Numbered from the stretch's first letter, positions 1-10,406 are shown. The stretch is DNA of 64,000 bases from Pseudomonadota bacterium (GCA_021849425.1 JAJZSY010000005.1:45437-109436); one strand, 5' to 3'. The notes: generated by a model from the sequence alone, not told the origin. Program-made: numbers and translations.

Positions 1-561
1 CGACTGAACCTCCCCGCTCTCACGCTCGAAACCGCGTTGCCCGCGCCGCGCGCCGTCCTCGAAAAGGCCAAGGCGCAGGTTGGCTTCATTCCCAACATGT
101 ATGCCAACATGGCCAACTCGCCGGGGTTTCTTGAAACCTATCTCGACGGCTACGCGCGGTTCCGCGCCGATTCCGGCATGACCCCGGTGGAGCAGGAAGT
201 GGTCTTCCTGGTGATCAGCCGGGCCAATGGCTGCGGCTACTGCACCGCGGCGCACAGCATGATCGCCGACAAGATGTCGAAAGTGCCGGCCGATGTGCTG
301 GCGGCGCTGCGCGAGGGCCGGACCATCGCCGATGCGAAGCTCGCGGAGCTGGCGCGCTTCACCCAGGTGATCTTCGACACCCGCGGCCGCCCGACGCAGC
401 AGGACCTCGAAAGCTTCCGCGCCGCCGGCTATGCCGACCGGCACGCGCTGGAGATCGTGCTCGCCATGGCGGTGAAGACCCTCAGCAACTACGCCAACCA
501 CCTGTTCCACACCGAAGTGGACAACATGTTCGCGGACTACAAGCTGCCGAACGCCGCCTGA
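1..561 (+). CDS. AhpD/carboxymuconolactone decarboxylase-family protein (5' end outside window)
   Basis: The reading frame is open from the first base, so the start codon lies upstream; an internal TTG at 37 is not needed as start. The protein carries the AhpD-like core: a helix with a CGYC pair (Cys codons at 232 and 241) and a following His (codon 253), the CxxC-x3-H signature of alkylhydroperoxidase-like CMD proteins, where the cysteines act as a redox pair. Such proteins reduce peroxides or are of unknown substrate. The C-terminal helix with TLSNYANHLFHTE resembles stand-alone 'peroxidase-related' family members. No neighbour tells the substrate. Two strong hairpins follow the stop codon. 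Family assignment is secure; function is inferred. Confidence 0.88.
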   Translation, partial: RLNLPALTLETALPAPRAVLEKAKAQVGFIPNMYANMANSPGFLETYLDGYARFRADSGMTPVEQEVVFLVISRANGCGYCTAAHSMIADKMSKVPADVLAALREGRTIADAKLAELARFTQVIFDTRGRPTQQDLESFRAAGYADRHALEIVLAMAVKTLSNYANHLFHTEVDNMFADYKLPNAA

Positions 562-568
562 GCCTTCC

Positions 569-605
569 CCCGCCCCGCCGGCCCGACGCGGCCCGGCGGG
601 GCGGG
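569..605 (+). terminator. GC-rich hairpin after AhpD-like gene
   Basis: A 13-bp perfect inverted repeat (569-581 with 593-605) with an 11-nt loop starts 8 bases after the stop codon. It lacks a proper T-run, having only TT right after the stem, so it may act as a rho-assisted terminator or an mRNA 3'-end stabiliser. Confidence 0.55.
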
Positions 606-623
606 TTGGTCCAGATGTCCAGC

Positions 624-655
624 AACGCCTTCCGGCAGGACCGCCGGAAGGCGTT
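624..655 (+). terminator. Second tandem hairpin
   Basis: Another 13-bp perfect inverted repeat (624-636 with 643-655) with a 6-nt loop lies 18 bases beyond the first hairpin. It is followed by TGCCGTTTGCG rather than a T-run. The pair probably ends transcription of the AhpD-like gene together. Confidence 0.5.
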
Positions 656-704
656 TGCCGTTTGCGCCCGGGACGATCGCCGGCAGCGCCGCGCGCGGCG
701 GCGT

Positions 705-780
705 TTTCCCGTATTTCTATAATTAATTATATTTTATTTAGCTCGTTATAATTATTGCGACGAATGCTTAATTCCGTCTA
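705..780 (+). promoter_or_regulatory. AT-rich region upstream of the FkbM gene
   Basis: About 60 bases here are mostly A and T, in sharp contrast to the GC-rich surroundings, and include TATAATTAATTATATTTT-like stretches. This is the only plausible promoter region for the glycosylation genes that follow. No single -35/-10 pair stands out. The rest of 656-850 shows nothing recognisable. Confidence 0.4.
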
Positions 781-850
781 ATCCAGCAAGGCACGGGCGC
801 CATTCCGGCACCCTTGCGGATACGGAACGATCATTTGGAAATCGGCCGGC

Positions 851-1990
851 ATGGTTGGCGCCTCCGCGCTCGACCCTCCGCCGGGCCAAGACCCGATTTT
901 GGAACATATGGACGCACAGACCGACGCCTTCGTGGATTTTGTATCCTACGCGCAGAATTTCGAAGACGTCATGCTGTGGCGCGCCCTGAAACATGTCGGC
1001 CCGGGCCGGTATATCGATATCGGCGCCCAGGACCCGATGGTCGATTCGGTCAGTCTCGCCTTCTACGAACAGGGGTGGCGCGGCGTGCATGTCGAGCCGA
1101 ACCCGGAGTATGCCCGCCTGTTGCGCGCGGCCCGGCCGGACGAGACGGTCATCGAGGCGGCGATCAGCACGGCGGGCGGGACGATTGCGTTTTTCGAGAC
1201 CATGGACACTGGACTGAGCACCGGCGTCGCCGCGATCGCCGAGGAGCACCGGCGGGAGGGCTTCGCGTCCCGGCGGATCGAGGTGCCGGCGATGAAGCTC
1301 GCCCGCCTGCTGGACAGGTTCGAGGGCCAGGATGTCCATTGGCTGAAGATCGATGTCGAGGGCATGGAAGAGGATGCCATCGCGAGCTGGGCGCCTTCGA
1401 CTGTCAGGCCGTGGATCGTGGTGGTCGAGAGCACCCGTCCGGGCTCGCCGGAGTCGACCGGAACGCCCTGGGAGAGCGCCTTGCTCGGCCTCGGCTATGA
1501 GAGGGTGTATCGCGACGGGCTCAACAATTTCTACCTGAGCCGCCAGCACCTCGACCTCAAGCGGCATTTCGAGGTTCCGCCGAACGTATTCGACTACTTC
1601 AAGTTGAGCGGACGGGCCTCATCGCGCCTGTGCCATCACGTCCGGCAGGAGGCCGAGACGGAACGGGCCGGCCTGCTCGGGCGGATCGCCAGCCTGGAGG
1701 CCCGCCTGCGGGAGACGACGAGGCTGGCGGAAGAGGCGGAGGCGCGGCAGGCGGAGGCCGGACGGCAACTCGAACAGAGCCGGGCGTGGCTCGACGAGGC
1801 GAGGTGCGCGTTGCAAGCGATGCATGCCAGCCGGTCCTGGCGCGTCACCCGGCCGCTGCGGGCGATGACGACGCGGGGGCGCTGGCTGCGGGACGCGGCG
1901 CGGGACGGGGCGCGAGCCTGGGCGCGGCTGGCGCCGGGCAGCCGGCCGCACCGGGCGGTGCTGCGCGTGATTCTCGCCTTGTCGCACTAG
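851..1990 (+). CDS. FkbM-family SAM-dependent methyltransferase with C-terminal coiled coil
   Basis: Residues about 35-185 form an FkbM methyltransferase: SYAQNFEDVMLW, the SAM-binding YIDIGAQDP (55-62), HVEPNPEY (80-87) and the LKIDVEGME strand (165-173). These enzymes usually O-methylate sugars of glycans or glycolipids. Residues about 265-330 are predicted coiled coil rich in Glu, Arg and Ala. They end in SRSWRVTRPLR, a short motif common at the C-terminus of bacterial glycosylation proteins. Start: ATG 851; an in-frame ATG at 908 (MDAQTDAF) would also give a full domain. The frame ends at TAG 1988, but coding similarity appears to continue past it (see the next entry). A large glycosyltransferase gene follows 217 bases downstream and is probably co-transcribed. 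Confidence 0.85.
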   Translation: MVGASALDPPPGQDPILEHMDAQTDAFVDFVSYAQNFEDVMLWRALKHVGPGRYIDIGAQDPMVDSVSLAFYEQGWRGVHVEPNPEYARLLRAARPDETVIEAAISTAGGTIAFFETMDTGLSTGVAAIAEEHRREGFASRRIEVPAMKLARLLDRFEGQDVHWLKIDVEGMEEDAIASWAPSTVRPWIVVVESTRPGSPESTGTPWESALLGLGYERVYRDGLNNFYLSRQHLDLKRHFEVPPNVFDYFKLSGRASSRLCHHVRQEAETERAGLLGRIASLEARLRETTRLAEEAEARQAEAGRQLEQSRAWLDEARCALQAMHASRSWRVTRPLRAMTTRGRWLRDAARDGARAWARLAPGSRPHRAVLRVILALSH

Positions 1991-2176
1991 CTGCTCGAGC
2001 ATCCCCGCCTGCATGCCCTGGCGATGCGGCTGCTCGATCGGGTTCCCGCCGCGAGGGCCCTGCTGCATCACTTCACCCGATCGGGCGGGGCGGCGGGGAC
2101 GATGATGTGGCGGCCGCCCGGGCCGGCCGACCTGTCGCCACGGGCACGGCAAATCCATCTCTGGATGAATTCCTGA
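1991..2176 (+). pseudogene. In-frame C-terminal tail of the FkbM gene beyond an amber codon
   Basis: Reading on in the same frame after TAG 1988 gives 61 sense codons to TGA 2174. The translation contains HPRLHALAMRLLDRVPAAR and LSPRARQIH. From general knowledge, tails of this kind (a HPRL helix followed by LSPRAR-I) follow the SWRxTxPLR motif in related glycosyltransferase and methyltransferase proteins. The likeliest explanation is a recent nonsense mutation or a sequencing error; amber readthrough is less likely. The end is also shorter than expected, so a second lesion near 2160 is possible. Confidence 0.5.
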
Positions 2177-2207
2177 ACTTCTCCTCGGCTGACGGGAACC
2201 GGCAAGC

Positions 2208-5200
2208 ATGCGCATCGTCATCGACCTGCAAGGTGCGCAAAGCGCCAGCGGCCAACGCGGAATCGGCCGGTATTCGCTGAATTTCGCCCGGGCGCTCGCG
2301 CGCGGCAACGCCGGCCACGAGATCATCATCGCGCTGAATGCGCTGTTTCCCGAGAGCATCCCGCCGATCCGGGCGGCGTTCGACGGGCTGCTGCCGGCGG
2401 AGCATGTCGTGGTCTGGGATGCGCCGGGGCCGGTCGCCGCGATCGACCCCGCGAATGCCGGGCGGCGGGAGGTGGCCGAGCGGGTCCGCGAGGCGTTCAT
2501 CGCCACGCTCAACCCCGACATCGTGCATATCTCCAGCCTGTTCGAGGGCTTCGTCGATGACGCGGTGACCAGCATCGGCCGGCACGGCGCCGCCTGCCGC
2601 GTCAGCGCCACGCTGTATGATCTGATCCCGCTGCTGAACCAGGACCAGATCATGAAGGACAATCCGGCCTATGCGGCGCATTATTTCCGCAAGCTGGAAG
2701 ACCTCGGACGCGCCGACCTGCTGCTGGGCATTTCCGGCTCGGCCGCGCGCGAGGCGACCGATCATCTCGGCTGGGACCCGGCGCGGATCGTCACGGTCGG
2801 CACCGGCGCCGATGGGCGGTTCCGGCGCCTCGATATCGCCGCCGAGACCCGCCACACCCTGCTCGAACGGCTCGGGCTGCGGCGCCCGTTCTTCATGTAT
2901 GTGAGCGCGCCGGACGCCCACAAGAACCATCGCCGGCTGATCGAGGCTTTTGCCGGTCTGCCCGCCTCGCTGCGGCAGGCGCATCAGCTCGCCCTCATCG
3001 GCCATTTCCAGGCGCGCGACCGCGAGGCCTTCGCGCGCCATGCCGCGGGAAGCGGGCTGGCCGAAGGCGAGCTGGTGATGACCGGCGGCCTCGCGGATGA
3101 GGACCTGAACACGCTCTACAACCTGGCCAAGGGGTTCGTCATGCCGTCCTGGCATGAGGGGTTCGGGCTGCCCGCGGTCGAGGCGATGCTGTGCGGTTGC
3201 GCCACGATCGGCAGCCGGCGCGCCAGCCTGCCGGAGGTCATCGGCCGGGACGACGCGCTGTTCGACCCGTTCGACGTCGCGGAGATGCGGCTGCTGCTGC
3301 ATCGCCTCGCCACCGACGACGAGTGGCGGGCCGATCTCGCGGCGCACGCGATCGAACATGCGCGCCAGTTCACCTGGGACCGGGTGGCGGAGCGGGCCCT
3401 GGCGGCGTTCGCCGCAACCGGCCTTGCCGCCCCGCCCCCGGCGCGCGCGCGCATCGCGGACGCCGGCAGGCGCCTCGCCGTTTTCTCGCCGATGCCGCCG
3501 CAACCGAGCGGGATCAGCGATTACAGCATGGAGCTGCTGCCGGCGCTGGCCGGGCATTACGACATCGACGTGATCGTCGAGCAGTCGAGCGTCGACAGGG
3601 GCGGACTGCCCGCGTCGATCGGCGTCCGCACCGCGGAGTGGTTCAGGGCGCACGCGCACGAGTATGACCGGATTTTGTATCAGTTCGGCAATTCGCCGTT
3701 CCATGACTACATGATCGACGCGATCGCGGCGCATCCGGGGATGGTGGTGCTGCATGATTTCTTCATGTGCGGCCTGTTCGGCCACCGGCTGCGGTTCAAC
3801 CGCCAGGACGTGGCGCGGGAGCTTGTCGGCGAGCATGGCTATGCGGCGGCGCTGGAGGTGAGCGAGGCCGCGGATGTTCGCGCCGCGCTGCGGAACTATC
3901 CGGCAAACCTTCAGCTGCTGCAGGGAGCGCTGGGCGTGATCGTGCATGGCGAGCATGCGCGGCAGCTCGCGACGGGCTGGTTCGGGGCGGCCGGGGCGCG
4001 GGATTTCGCCGTGATTCCGCTGCTGCGGGCGCCGGCCCGGGAGCGGGAGCGGGGCGCGGCGCGGGACGCGCTCGGCCTCGGGCCCGACGACCTGCTGGTC
4101 TGCTCGTTCGGATTTCTCGATGCGGTGAAGCTCAACGACCGGCTGCTCGACGCCTGGCTGGGCAGCCGGCTCGGCGCCAACAGCCACGCGCATCTCGCCT
4201 TTGTCGGCCAGAACGAGGGCGGTATCTATGGTCGCACCCTGGCCGGGCGCATCCAGGCGTCTCCCTGCCGGGAGCGTATCCGCATCACCGGCTGGAAGCA
4301 GCGCGGACTTTATGAAACCTATCTCGCGGCCGCCGACATCGCGGTGCAGCTGAGGACGGGATCGCGCGGCGAGACCTCGGCCGCCGTGATCGACTGCATG
4401 AACCACGGCATTCCGACCATCGTGAACGCCCATGGCACGATGGCGGAACTCGATCCGTCCGGGGTGTGGATGCTGGCGGATGAATTCCGGACGGATGAAC
4501 TCGCCGACGCGCTGATCGCGCTTGCCGGCGATGCCGGCGCGCGCCGGGGGCTCGGCGAGCGGGCGCGCACGATCATCCGGACGCGGCACGCGCCCGAGAT
4601 CTGCGCGGCACAATACGAACAGGCGATCGAGGCGGCTTACGCGCGCGCGGAACGGGGGCTCGGCGGCCTGATCCGCGACCTGCGCGCGATGGCGATTCCG
4701 CCCGGGGAGCAGCAGCTTGTCGCCACCGCGCTGGCCCGGGATTTCCCCGCCCATCCGCGCAGCCGGCAGCTGCTCGTCGATGTCTCCACCCTGGCGCGGA
4801 CGGATCTGCGCACCGGGATCGAGCGGGTGGCGCGGGCGGTGCTGCGGCAATGGCTGCTCCATCCGCCGGCGGGATGGCGGGTGGAGCCGGTCTATGCCAC
4901 CGCGAGCGCCGCCGGCTATCGCTATGCCCGGCAGTTCACCTGCCGCTTTCTCGGCATCGAGACGCCCGGGATCGAGGATGGCGTGGTCGAGGCGTGGTCC
5001 GGCGACGTGTTTTTCGGCCTCGACTTCGCCCCGGACATCGTCGTGCTGCAACAGGAGCATTTGCGGGCGTGGCAGAACCGGGGGGTGAAGGTCTGGTTTC
5101 TGGTCAATGACCTGCTGCCGATCCAGATGCCGCTGGTGTTTCCAGAGGGAGTCGATCAGGGCCATGCGCGGTGGCTGCGGACGATCGGCCGGTTCGATGG

Positions 5201-5924
5201 AATCGTCTGTATCTCGCGATCCGTGCTGAACGAAGCGCGTTCATGGCTTGCCGAGGGCGACGCGCCGTCATCGCATCGTCGGGAATGGGTCCATCTCGGC
5301 GCCGATTTGATGCGATCGGCGCCGAGCCGCGGACTCCCCGACGATGCGCCGCAGGTTCTGGCGAAACTGGCCGAGCATCCTGCGTTTCTGATGGTCGGCA
5401 CGATCGAGCCCCGCAAGGGGCATCTGCAGACCATCGCGGCGTTCGACCTGCTCTGGGCGCGCGGTGTCGAGGCGACGCTCGTCATCGTCGGCCAGGAGGG
5501 CTGGAAGGTGCTGCCGGATTCGCAGCGGCGAACGATTCCGCGAATCGTGGAGACGCTGCGCGCCCATCCGGAACGGGGCAGACGCCTGTTCTGGCTCGAC
5601 GGGATCAGCGACGAGTATCTGGAGGCCATCTATGCCGCCAGCACCTGCCTGATCGCGGCCAGCGAGGGGGAAGGGTTCGGCCTGCCGCTGATCGAGGCGG
5701 CGCAGCATGGCCTGCCCATTCTGGCGCGCGACCTGACGGTGTTCAGGGAAGTGGCGGGCGATCAGGCGATCTATTTTTCCGGGCGAGCGGCGGCGGATCT
5801 CGCGGATGCCATCGAGGACTGGCTGGCGCGGGCCCGGCGGGGCGAGATCCCCGATCCGGCGCGCATTCCCTGGATCACCTGGGAGGATGCCGCCAACATG
5901 ATCGGCCGGCATCTCGGCCTGTGA
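2208..5924 (+). CDS. Three-module GT4-type glycosyltransferase
   Basis: This 1238-residue protein contains three GT-B glycosyltransferase units in a row. Module 1 (about 1-410) has an N-terminal GIGRYSLNFARAL segment and the acceptor/donor motif HEGFGLPAVEAM near residue 316. Module 2 (about 418-815) starts with FSPMPPQPSGISDYS; its donor-site region, RTGSRGETSAAVIDCM, is degenerate and lacks the EGFGLP signature. Module 3 (about 850-1238) has GTIEPRKGH and SEGEGFGLPLIEAAQ near residue 1152. The enzyme probably builds several linkages of a surface glycan in the cytoplasm, using nucleotide-sugars. Start is ATG 2208 with only a weak ribosome site. It probably shares an operon with the FkbM gene. 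The sugars transferred cannot be read from the sequence. Confidence 0.85.
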   Translation: MRIVIDLQGAQSASGQRGIGRYSLNFARALARGNAGHEIIIALNALFPESIPPIRAAFDGLLPAEHVVVWDAPGPVAAIDPANAGRREVAERVREAFIATLNPDIVHISSLFEGFVDDAVTSIGRHGAACRVSATLYDLIPLLNQDQIMKDNPAYAAHYFRKLEDLGRADLLLGISGSAAREATDHLGWDPARIVTVGTGADGRFRRLDIAAETRHTLLERLGLRRPFFMYVSAPDAHKNHRRLIEAFAGLPASLRQAHQLALIGHFQARDREAFARHAAGSGLAEGELVMTGGLADEDLNTLYNLAKGFVMPSWHEGFGLPAVEAMLCGCATIGSRRASLPEVIGRDDALFDPFDVAEMRLLLHRLATDDEWRADLAAHAIEHARQFTWDRVAERALAAFAATGLAAPPPARARIADAGRRLAVFSPMPPQPSGISDYSMELLPALAGHYDIDVIVEQSSVDRGGLPASIGVRTAEWFRAHAHEYDRILYQFGNSPFHDYMIDAIAAHPGMVVLHDFFMCGLFGHRLRFNRQDVARELVGEHGYAAALEVSEAADVRAALRNYPANLQLLQGALGVIVHGEHARQLATGWFGAAGARDFAVIPLLRAPARERERGAARDALGLGPDDLLVCSFGFLDAVKLNDRLLDAWLGSRLGANSHAHLAFVGQNEGGIYGRTLAGRIQASPCRERIRITGWKQRGLYETYLAAADIAVQLRTGSRGETSAAVIDCMNHGIPTIVNAHGTMAELDPSGVWMLADEFRTDELADALIALAGDAGARRGLGERARTIIRTRHAPEICAAQYEQAIEAAYARAERGLGGLIRDLRAMAIPPGEQQLVATALARDFPAHPRSRQLLVDVSTLARTDLRTGIERVARAVLRQWLLHPPAGWRVEPVYATASAAGYRYARQFTCRFLGIETPGIEDGVVEAWSGDVFFGLDFAPDIVVLQQEHLRAWQNRGVKVWFLVNDLLPIQMPLVFPEGVDQGHARWLRTIGRFDGIVCISRSVLNEARSWLAEGDAPSSHRREWVHLGADLMRSAPSRGLPDDAPQVLAKLAEHPAFLMVGTIEPRKGHLQTIAAFDLLWARGVEATLVIVGQEGWKVLPDSQRRTIPRIVETLRAHPERGRRLFWLDGISDEYLEAIYAASTCLIAASEGEGFGLPLIEAAQHGLPILARDLTVFREVAGDQAIYFSGRAAADLADAIEDWLARARRGEIPDPARIPWITWEDAANMIGRHLGL

Positions 5925-6021
5925 CGGCTTTCCGAGCGGGCCGGGCGCGGGAGGATGGGGCAACCGGGTCGCCGCCGCGCCGCACCGCACGATCGTATTG
6001 CCGGATGGGGGGGGAAACTGG

Positions 6022-6093
6022 TGCTGTCAGAGGGAATTGAACCCTCGACCTCCTCATTACCAATGAGGTGCTCTACCCCTGAGCTATGACAGC
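6022..6093 (-). tRNA. tRNA-Thr (anticodon GGT)
   Basis: On the minus strand the full cloverleaf is visible: acceptor GCTGTCA/TGACAGC, D-arm with AGCTCAGGGGTAGAGC, anticodon loop TTGGTAA between CCTCA and TGAGG, and T-arm with GGTTCAATTCC. The anticodon is GGT (Thr). CCA is encoded at 6021-6019. The gene stands alone between the glycosyltransferase and the dcd cluster. Confidence 0.97.
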
Positions 6094-6108
6094 GCCGCGT
6101 TGCGGGGC

Positions 6109-6137
6109 GGTATATCGAAAGGTGCCGCCTGGCGCAA
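6109..6137 (-). promoter_or_regulatory. Promoter of tRNA-Thr
   Basis: On the minus strand, TTGCGC (6137-6132), a 17-base spacer and TATACC (6114-6109) fit a sigma-70-type promoter. The -10 element ends 15 bases before the tRNA 5' end, so the 5' leader would be short. Confidence 0.6.
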
Positions 6138-6181
6138 GCGCACCACTTGACGGCATCCCTGCAATTCCGCTTTGTCCTGCC

Positions 6182-6358
6182 ATGAACGGCAGGACAAAAG
6201 ACAGGCGCACCGAAACCGAGGCCGCCGCGGCGGCCCGCAGGGCGCGCGAGGCGGAGGCGCTGCGCGCCAATCTCGCACGGCGCAAGCAGCAGGCGCGCGC
6301 CCGCGCCGCGCCCGCGCCAGCGCCACGCGGACCGGCGGGAGACGCGCCATGCCGGTGA
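6182..6358 (+). CDS. Small Ala/Arg-rich protein encoded upstream of dcd
   Basis: This 58-codon frame starts at ATG 6182 and encodes a strongly helical, basic peptide ([22 protein letters not shown] in two halves, then a Pro/Ala/Arg-rich tail). Its TGA (6356-6358) lies inside the first codons of dcd, which points to translational coupling. Short frames with an 'EALRANLxRRKxQ' core before dcd or murA are, as I recall, common in alphaproteobacteria, so it is likely real. No function is known and no domain is recognisable. Confidence 0.6.
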   Translation: MNGRTKDRRTETEAAAAARRAREAEALRANLARRKQQARARAAPAPAPRGPAGDAPCR

Positions 6359-6903
6359 TGCCGGATCACTGGATTCGCGCGCAGGCGGCCGCGCACGGGA
6401 TGATCGAGCCCTTCGTCGAGACCCAGAAGCGCGACGGGGTGATTTCCTATGGCCTGTCGTCCTATGGCTATGACGCCAGGGTCGCCGACGATTTCAAGAT
6501 TTTCACCAATGTGGATTCGGCCGTCGTCGATCCGAAGGATTTTTCATCCGACAGTTTCGTCGACCGCAAGGGGAAGGTCTGCATCATTCCGCCGAACTCC
6601 TTCGCGCTGGCGCACACGGTCGAGTATTTTCGCATCCCGCGCGACGTGCTGGTGATCTGCCTCGGGAAATCGACCTATGCGCGCTGCGGGATCATCGTGA
6701 ATGTCACCCCGCTCGAACCCGAATGGGAGGGCCAGGTGACGATCGAGATTTCCAACACGACCCCCCTGCCCGCCAAGATCTACGCCAATGAGGGGATCTG
6801 CCAGTTCCTGTTTCTCCAGGGCGCGGCGCCGCCCGAGATCAGCTATGCCGACAAGGCCGGCAAATACATGCGCCAGCGCGGCGTTTCACTTCCCAGACTG
6901 TGA
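6349..6903 (+). CDS. dcd: dCTP deaminase
   Basis: The 184-residue product deaminates dCTP to dUTP in the cytoplasm, feeding dTMP synthesis. It shows family motifs: [18 protein letters not shown] at the N-terminus, [38 protein letters not shown] with the conserved Ser-Arg pair of the active site, and the [18 protein letters not shown] block carrying the catalytic Glu. Start chosen at ATG 6349, which has GGCGGGAG 7-8 bases upstream and gives the usual MxxMPDxWIR N-terminus. ATG 6358, which overlaps the upstream stop as TGATG, is the alternative. murA follows 6 bases downstream, suggesting one transcript. Confidence 0.95.
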   Translation: MPVMPDHWIRAQAAAHGMIEPFVETQKRDGVISYGLSSYGYDARVADDFKIFTNVDSAVVDPKDFSSDSFVDRKGKVCIIPPNSFALAHTVEYFRIPRDVLVICLGKSTYARCGIIVNVTPLEPEWEGQVTIEISNTTPLPAKIYANEGICQFLFLQGAAPPEISYADKAGKYMRQRGVSLPRL

Positions 6904-6909
6904 GGCTTC

Positions 6910-8166
<1,257 letters not shown>

Positions 8167-9480
8167 GCGGCGCGCTCGGCGTCGATCATGTAGTCGCGGG
8201 TGAGCGGGGCCGCATCCTGCCGCCGGGCGAGCTGGATCTGGAAGACCATGTGGTCCTGCACCTCGAAGGCGAGCTGGGAGCCGGCGAGGTAGAATTCGAA
8301 CATGCGGCAGAAGCGCTCGTCGTAGAGCGAGGCGATGGCGTCGCGGTTGGCGGCGAAGCGCTTGCGCCAGTGGGCAAGCGTCTTCGCGTAATGCAGCCGC
8401 AGGATCTCGATGTCGGTGCTGCGCAGGCCGGAGCGTTCGAGCGGCGCGAACACCTCGGAGAGCGAGGGCGAGTAGCCGCCGGGAAAGATGTATTTCGCAA
8501 GCCACGGGCTGGTGACATCCGGTCCGTCGAACCGGCCGATGGCGTGCAGCAGGGCCACGCCATCCGGTTTCAGGCAGCGCTCGATCGTGGCGAAGAACGC
8601 GGGGTAATTGGGCTGGCCGACATGCTCGAACATGCCGACCGAGACGATGCGGTCGAAGCGGCGGGTCATGGCGCGGTAATCCATCAGCTCGAAGCTGACG
8701 CGATCGGCCAGCCCCTCGGCCGCGGCGCGGCTTCGGGCTTCGGCGAGCTGCTCCTCGGAGAGGGTGATGCCGGTGACGTTCGCGCCGTAGTCGCGCGCCA
8801 GCGTCAGCGCCATGCCGCCCCAGCCGCAGCCGATGTCGAGCACGTCGAGACCGGGGCGGTCGAGCAGCAGCTTGGAGGCGATATGCCGCTTCTTCGCCGC
8901 CTGCGCCTCGTCGATCGTCTCGTCGCCGCGGGGGAAATAGCCGCAGGAATATTGCCGGTCGCGATCGAGGAACAGGGCGTAGAGGCGGCCGTTCAAATCA
9001 TAGTGATGGGCGACGTTGCGCTTCGCGCGGCGGGCGTTGTTGAGCTGCGCCAGCGGCCGCAGCAGGCGGCCCACCGCCCGGCGCGCGCGCAGGACCGGAA
9101 CCCGCCCCTCGATGTCCTGCACACTCGACAGCAGCACATGCAGGACGTCGTAGATCGTGCAATCGACCGGCTCGATCGCGCCCTCCATGTATCCCTCGCC
9201 GAGCGCCATGGCCGGATCGGTCGCCAGCCGGCGGATCGCCGCAGCGTCGCGAATCGCGATCGTCGCCGTGCGGCCGGGGCGGCCGGCATAGTGGGATGTC
9301 GTTCCATCGGGCCAGACCACGCCGAGATCGCCGCGGGCGACCAGGCGTTTCAACAGGTTGTCCAGTAACTTCCGCATGACAAATCTCCGCCGGCTGAAGA
9401 ACCCGGAAAGGATTTGGTAACGGAGACTGTCGCGTAAAAGAGGGAAACGGCAGAAACACTACCGTGCTTCGCCGGGCATG

Positions 9481-9513
9481 AAAAAACGGCGCCGATCCTG
9501 GGACCGGCGCCGT
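9481..9513 (-). terminator. Rho-independent terminator of rpsF-rpsR-rplI
   Basis: On the minus strand a 9-bp perfect stem (9513-9505 with 9494-9486) and a 10-base loop are followed directly by a run of six T residues. It lies 30 bases past the rplI stop codon. Confidence 0.9.
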
Positions 9514-9542
9514 CTGTCAGCTCTGGAAGCGCGAAGCTCGGC

Positions 9543-10103
9543 TCAGGCGGTCTGTTCCGGGGCCTCGGCGTCTTCCTCGCCGGTCTCGAGTTCGTATTCG
9601 CTTTCCTCGCGCATGATCGACTCGCCGCGCGCCTGCTTCTCGGCCTCTTCGGGCGAGCGGGCGACGTTGACGACGACATCGATCACGACTTCGGGATGCA
9701 GGGCCACGCGGACGGTGGCGAGACCCAGCGCCTTGATCGGGTTGACCAGCAGCACCTGGCTGCGGGCGATGCCGAGGCTCGCCTCGCCGCAGGCATCGGC
9801 GATGTCGCGCGAGGTGACCGAGCCGTAGAGCGAGCCGGCGTCGCTCGCCTGGCGGATCAGCGTCACGGTCAGGCCGCTGACGCGCTCGGCGATGCGCTCG
9901 GCCTCTTCGCGGCGCTTGAGGTTCTGGGCCTCGAGATGGGCGCGCTCGCGGTCGAAACGCTCGCGGTTCTGCTTGGTGGCGCGCACGGCCTTGGCCTGCG
10001 GCAGCAGGAAGTTGCGGGCGTAGCCCGGCTTCACCTTCACCACATCGCCCATCTGCCCGAGATGCTCGACGCGCTGGAGCAGGATCAGTTCGACTTGTGC
10101 CAT
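9543..10103 (-). CDS. rplI: 50S ribosomal protein L9
   Basis: L9 binds 23S rRNA near the L1 stalk. The N-terminal domain is clear: MAQVELILLQRVEHLGQMGD, then VKPGYARNFLLPQAKAV. A long connecting helix (RFDRERAHLEAQNLKRREEAE) leads to the C-terminal domain with DAGSLYGSVTSRDIADA. At 186 residues it is longer than E. coli L9 (about 149) because of a Glu-rich C-terminal tail (about 35 residues), as is common in alphaproteobacteria. It is the last gene of the rpsF-rpsR-rplI operon. Confidence 0.97.
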   Translation of the reverse strand: MAQVELILLQRVEHLGQMGDVVKVKPGYARNFLLPQAKAVRATKQNRERFDRERAHLEAQNLKRREEAERIAERVSGLTVTLIRQASDAGSLYGSVTSRDIADACGEASLGIARSQVLLVNPIKALGLATVRVALHPEVVIDVVVNVARSPEEAEKQARGESIMREESEYELETGEEDAEAPEQTA

Positions 10104-10115
10104 GATTCTAGCTCC

Positions 10116-10403
10116 TCAATCGACCACGTAGGGGAGCAGGGCGAGGAAGCGGGCGCGCTTGATGGCGCGCGCGAGTTCGCGCTGCTTCTTGGCCGAGACG
10201 GCGGTGATGCGGCTCGGCACGATCTTGCCGCGCTCGGAGAGGAAGCGCGAGAGCAGCCGGACGTCCTTGTAGTCGATCTTCGGCGCGTTGGGGCCGGAGA
10301 ACGGGCAGGCCTTGCGGCGGCGGTAGAACGGGCGGCGCGCGCCGACCGCGGCGCGACGGGCGGCCGGGGTGTTGACCGGCGCGGTCTCGATGCTGTCGGA
10401 CAT
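10116..10403 (-). CDS. rpsR: 30S ribosomal protein S18
   Basis: The 95-residue protein has the S18 core [19 protein letters not shown], then [20 protein letters not shown] and the basic [14 protein letters not shown] end, which binds 16S rRNA next to S6. It has a 25-residue basic N-terminal extension before the core. It lies 3 bases after rpsF and 12 bases before rplI, in the classic order. Confidence 0.97.
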   Translation of the reverse strand: MSDSIETAPVNTPAARRAAVGARRPFYRRRKACPFSGPNAPKIDYKDVRLLSRFLSERGKIVPSRITAVSAKKQRELARAIKRARFLALLPYVVD

Positions 10404-10406
10404 GGC

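Noticed and set aside
705..780. AT-rich island considered as a replication origin or phage remnant
   Set aside because: No DnaA boxes, iterons or neighbouring replication genes; a promoter region is enough to explain it.
2073..5165. Open frame of about 1030 codons antisense to the three-module glycosyltransferase
   Set aside because: Low-complexity Arg/Pro/Gly-rich translation with no domain; arises from GC-rich third positions of the real gene.
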